From positions 1-6,532 of the forward strand of contig JAJZOM010000141.1 of NCBI GenBank assembly GCA_021811505.1: 6,532 nt of DNA, given 5' to 3'. Each line of letters opens with the position of its first letter. The stretch's first letter is position 1. The stretch is from Thermoplasmata archaeon. Lineage in GTDB: Archaea; Thermoplasmatota; Thermoplasmata; Thermoplasmatales; Thermoplasmataceae. Below, piece after piece: positions 6,253 through 6,532 of the stretch. The position numbers and the translations under genes are program-made. The notes below the pieces were generated by a model. The model was not told the origin of the DNA and ran no database searches. It worked only from the letters and a program-made list of their open reading frames with translations.

Positions 6253-6532
6253 CTATTCCACCAGCCTTCCCTTGTCCTGGAAGAGTTCCGTCGAAAGATA
6301 CTTGAATCCGTTGTCAGGAAGAATCGCGACAATATTTTTCCCTGGCCCCAACTCTATGGCTTTCAACGTAGCAATATGCAACGTTACTGCTGCGCTCATC
6401 CCCAGGAGGAGTCCTTCCTCTCTGGCAGCCCTACGCCCTGTTTCGAACGCCTCCTGTTTTGTTTTTTCATCTATTTCAATCAGTTCATCCATTGCTTCGT
6501 ATCGTACCAGTTTTGACGGGTTGGGTTCTTTT
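6253..6532 (-). CDS. Cysteine synthase / cystathionine beta-synthase family PLP enzyme, C-terminal part
   Basis: The last 92 residues of a protein that runs off the right edge of the window. AFETGRRAAREEGLLLGMSAAV followed by LGPGKNIVAILPDNGFKYLSTELF is the C-terminal signature of fold-type II PLP enzymes that make cysteine or cystathionine. The GMSAAV loop corresponds to GISSGA of CysK; its first Ser, which contacts the PLP ring nitrogen in this family, is kept, while the next residues are Ala-Ala, partly as in CBS (GGSAGS). The catalytic Lys and PLP-phosphate loop lie outside the window. The members cannot be told apart here: O-acetylserine, O-phosphoserine and homocysteine enzymes are all possible. 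The gene ends 83 bp before the flavoenzyme start on the same strand; each may have its own promoter. Confidence 0.87.
   Translation of the reverse strand, partial: KEPNPSKLVRYEAMDELIEIDEKTKQEAFETGRRAAREEGLLLGMSAAVTLHIATLKAIELGPGKNIVAILPDNGFKYLSTELFQDKGRLVE

Noticed and set aside
6238..6516. A 92-codon open frame on the + strand at the right edge
   Set aside because: It is opposite the cysteine synthase C-terminus, which carries clear family motifs. The + strand product is an artefact.
1..6532. CRISPR arrays, tRNA/rRNA genes, insertion sequences, tandem repeats
   Set aside because: Reading both strands showed no regularly spaced repeats, no tRNA T-loop-like sequence with pairing arms, and no transposase motifs or terminal inverted repeats.

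Overview
The window most likely comes from a thermoacidophilic archaeon of the Thermoplasmatales or a close relative. The evidence is a gene pair that matches two consecutive enzymes of the Thermoplasma-type modified mevalonate pathway. There are also archaeal TATA-like boxes about 23-27 bp upstream of several start codons (leaderless transcripts), frequent AGA/AGG/ATA codons and moderate GC. The species cannot be named from the sequence alone.

Layout. Bases 1-179 hold no confident gene: there is a 7-bp hairpin and a 48-codon open stretch whose stop overlaps the next ATG. At 180-800 (+) is a small P-loop kinase, probably mevalonate-3-phosphate 5-kinase. Six bases later, in the same frame, comes a GHMP-family decarboxylase (807-1901, +), probably mevalonate 3,5-bisphosphate decarboxylase. 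Together they would turn mevalonate 3-phosphate into isopentenyl phosphate. A weak hairpin plus T-run lies in the 58-bp gap before a convergent two-gene operon on the minus strand. That operon is an ABC exporter: the ATPase (3050-3964) is upstream and overlaps the ABC-2 type permease (1960-3060) by 11 bases.

Divergent from the exporter is an HNH endonuclease-like gene (4101-4898, +) with unrecognised flanking regions. Its stop codon overlaps the stop of a convergent FAD-dependent DAO-family oxidoreductase (4895-6169, -). Farther upstream on the minus strand, cut by the right edge, is the C-terminus of a cysteine synthase/cystathionine beta-synthase family PLP enzyme (6253-6532).

How the genes relate: the only clear functional module is the isoprenoid pair, which feeds archaeal ether-lipid synthesis. 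The exporter is a second self-contained unit. The HNH gene, the flavoenzyme and the PLP enzyme show no evident shared pathway. First genes of units appear leaderless (HNH, flavoenzyme, ABC ATPase), whereas the internal permease gene has a good Shine-Dalgarno site. The window looks mainly like ordinary chromosome. No CRISPR, tRNA, rRNA or intact mobile element was seen.
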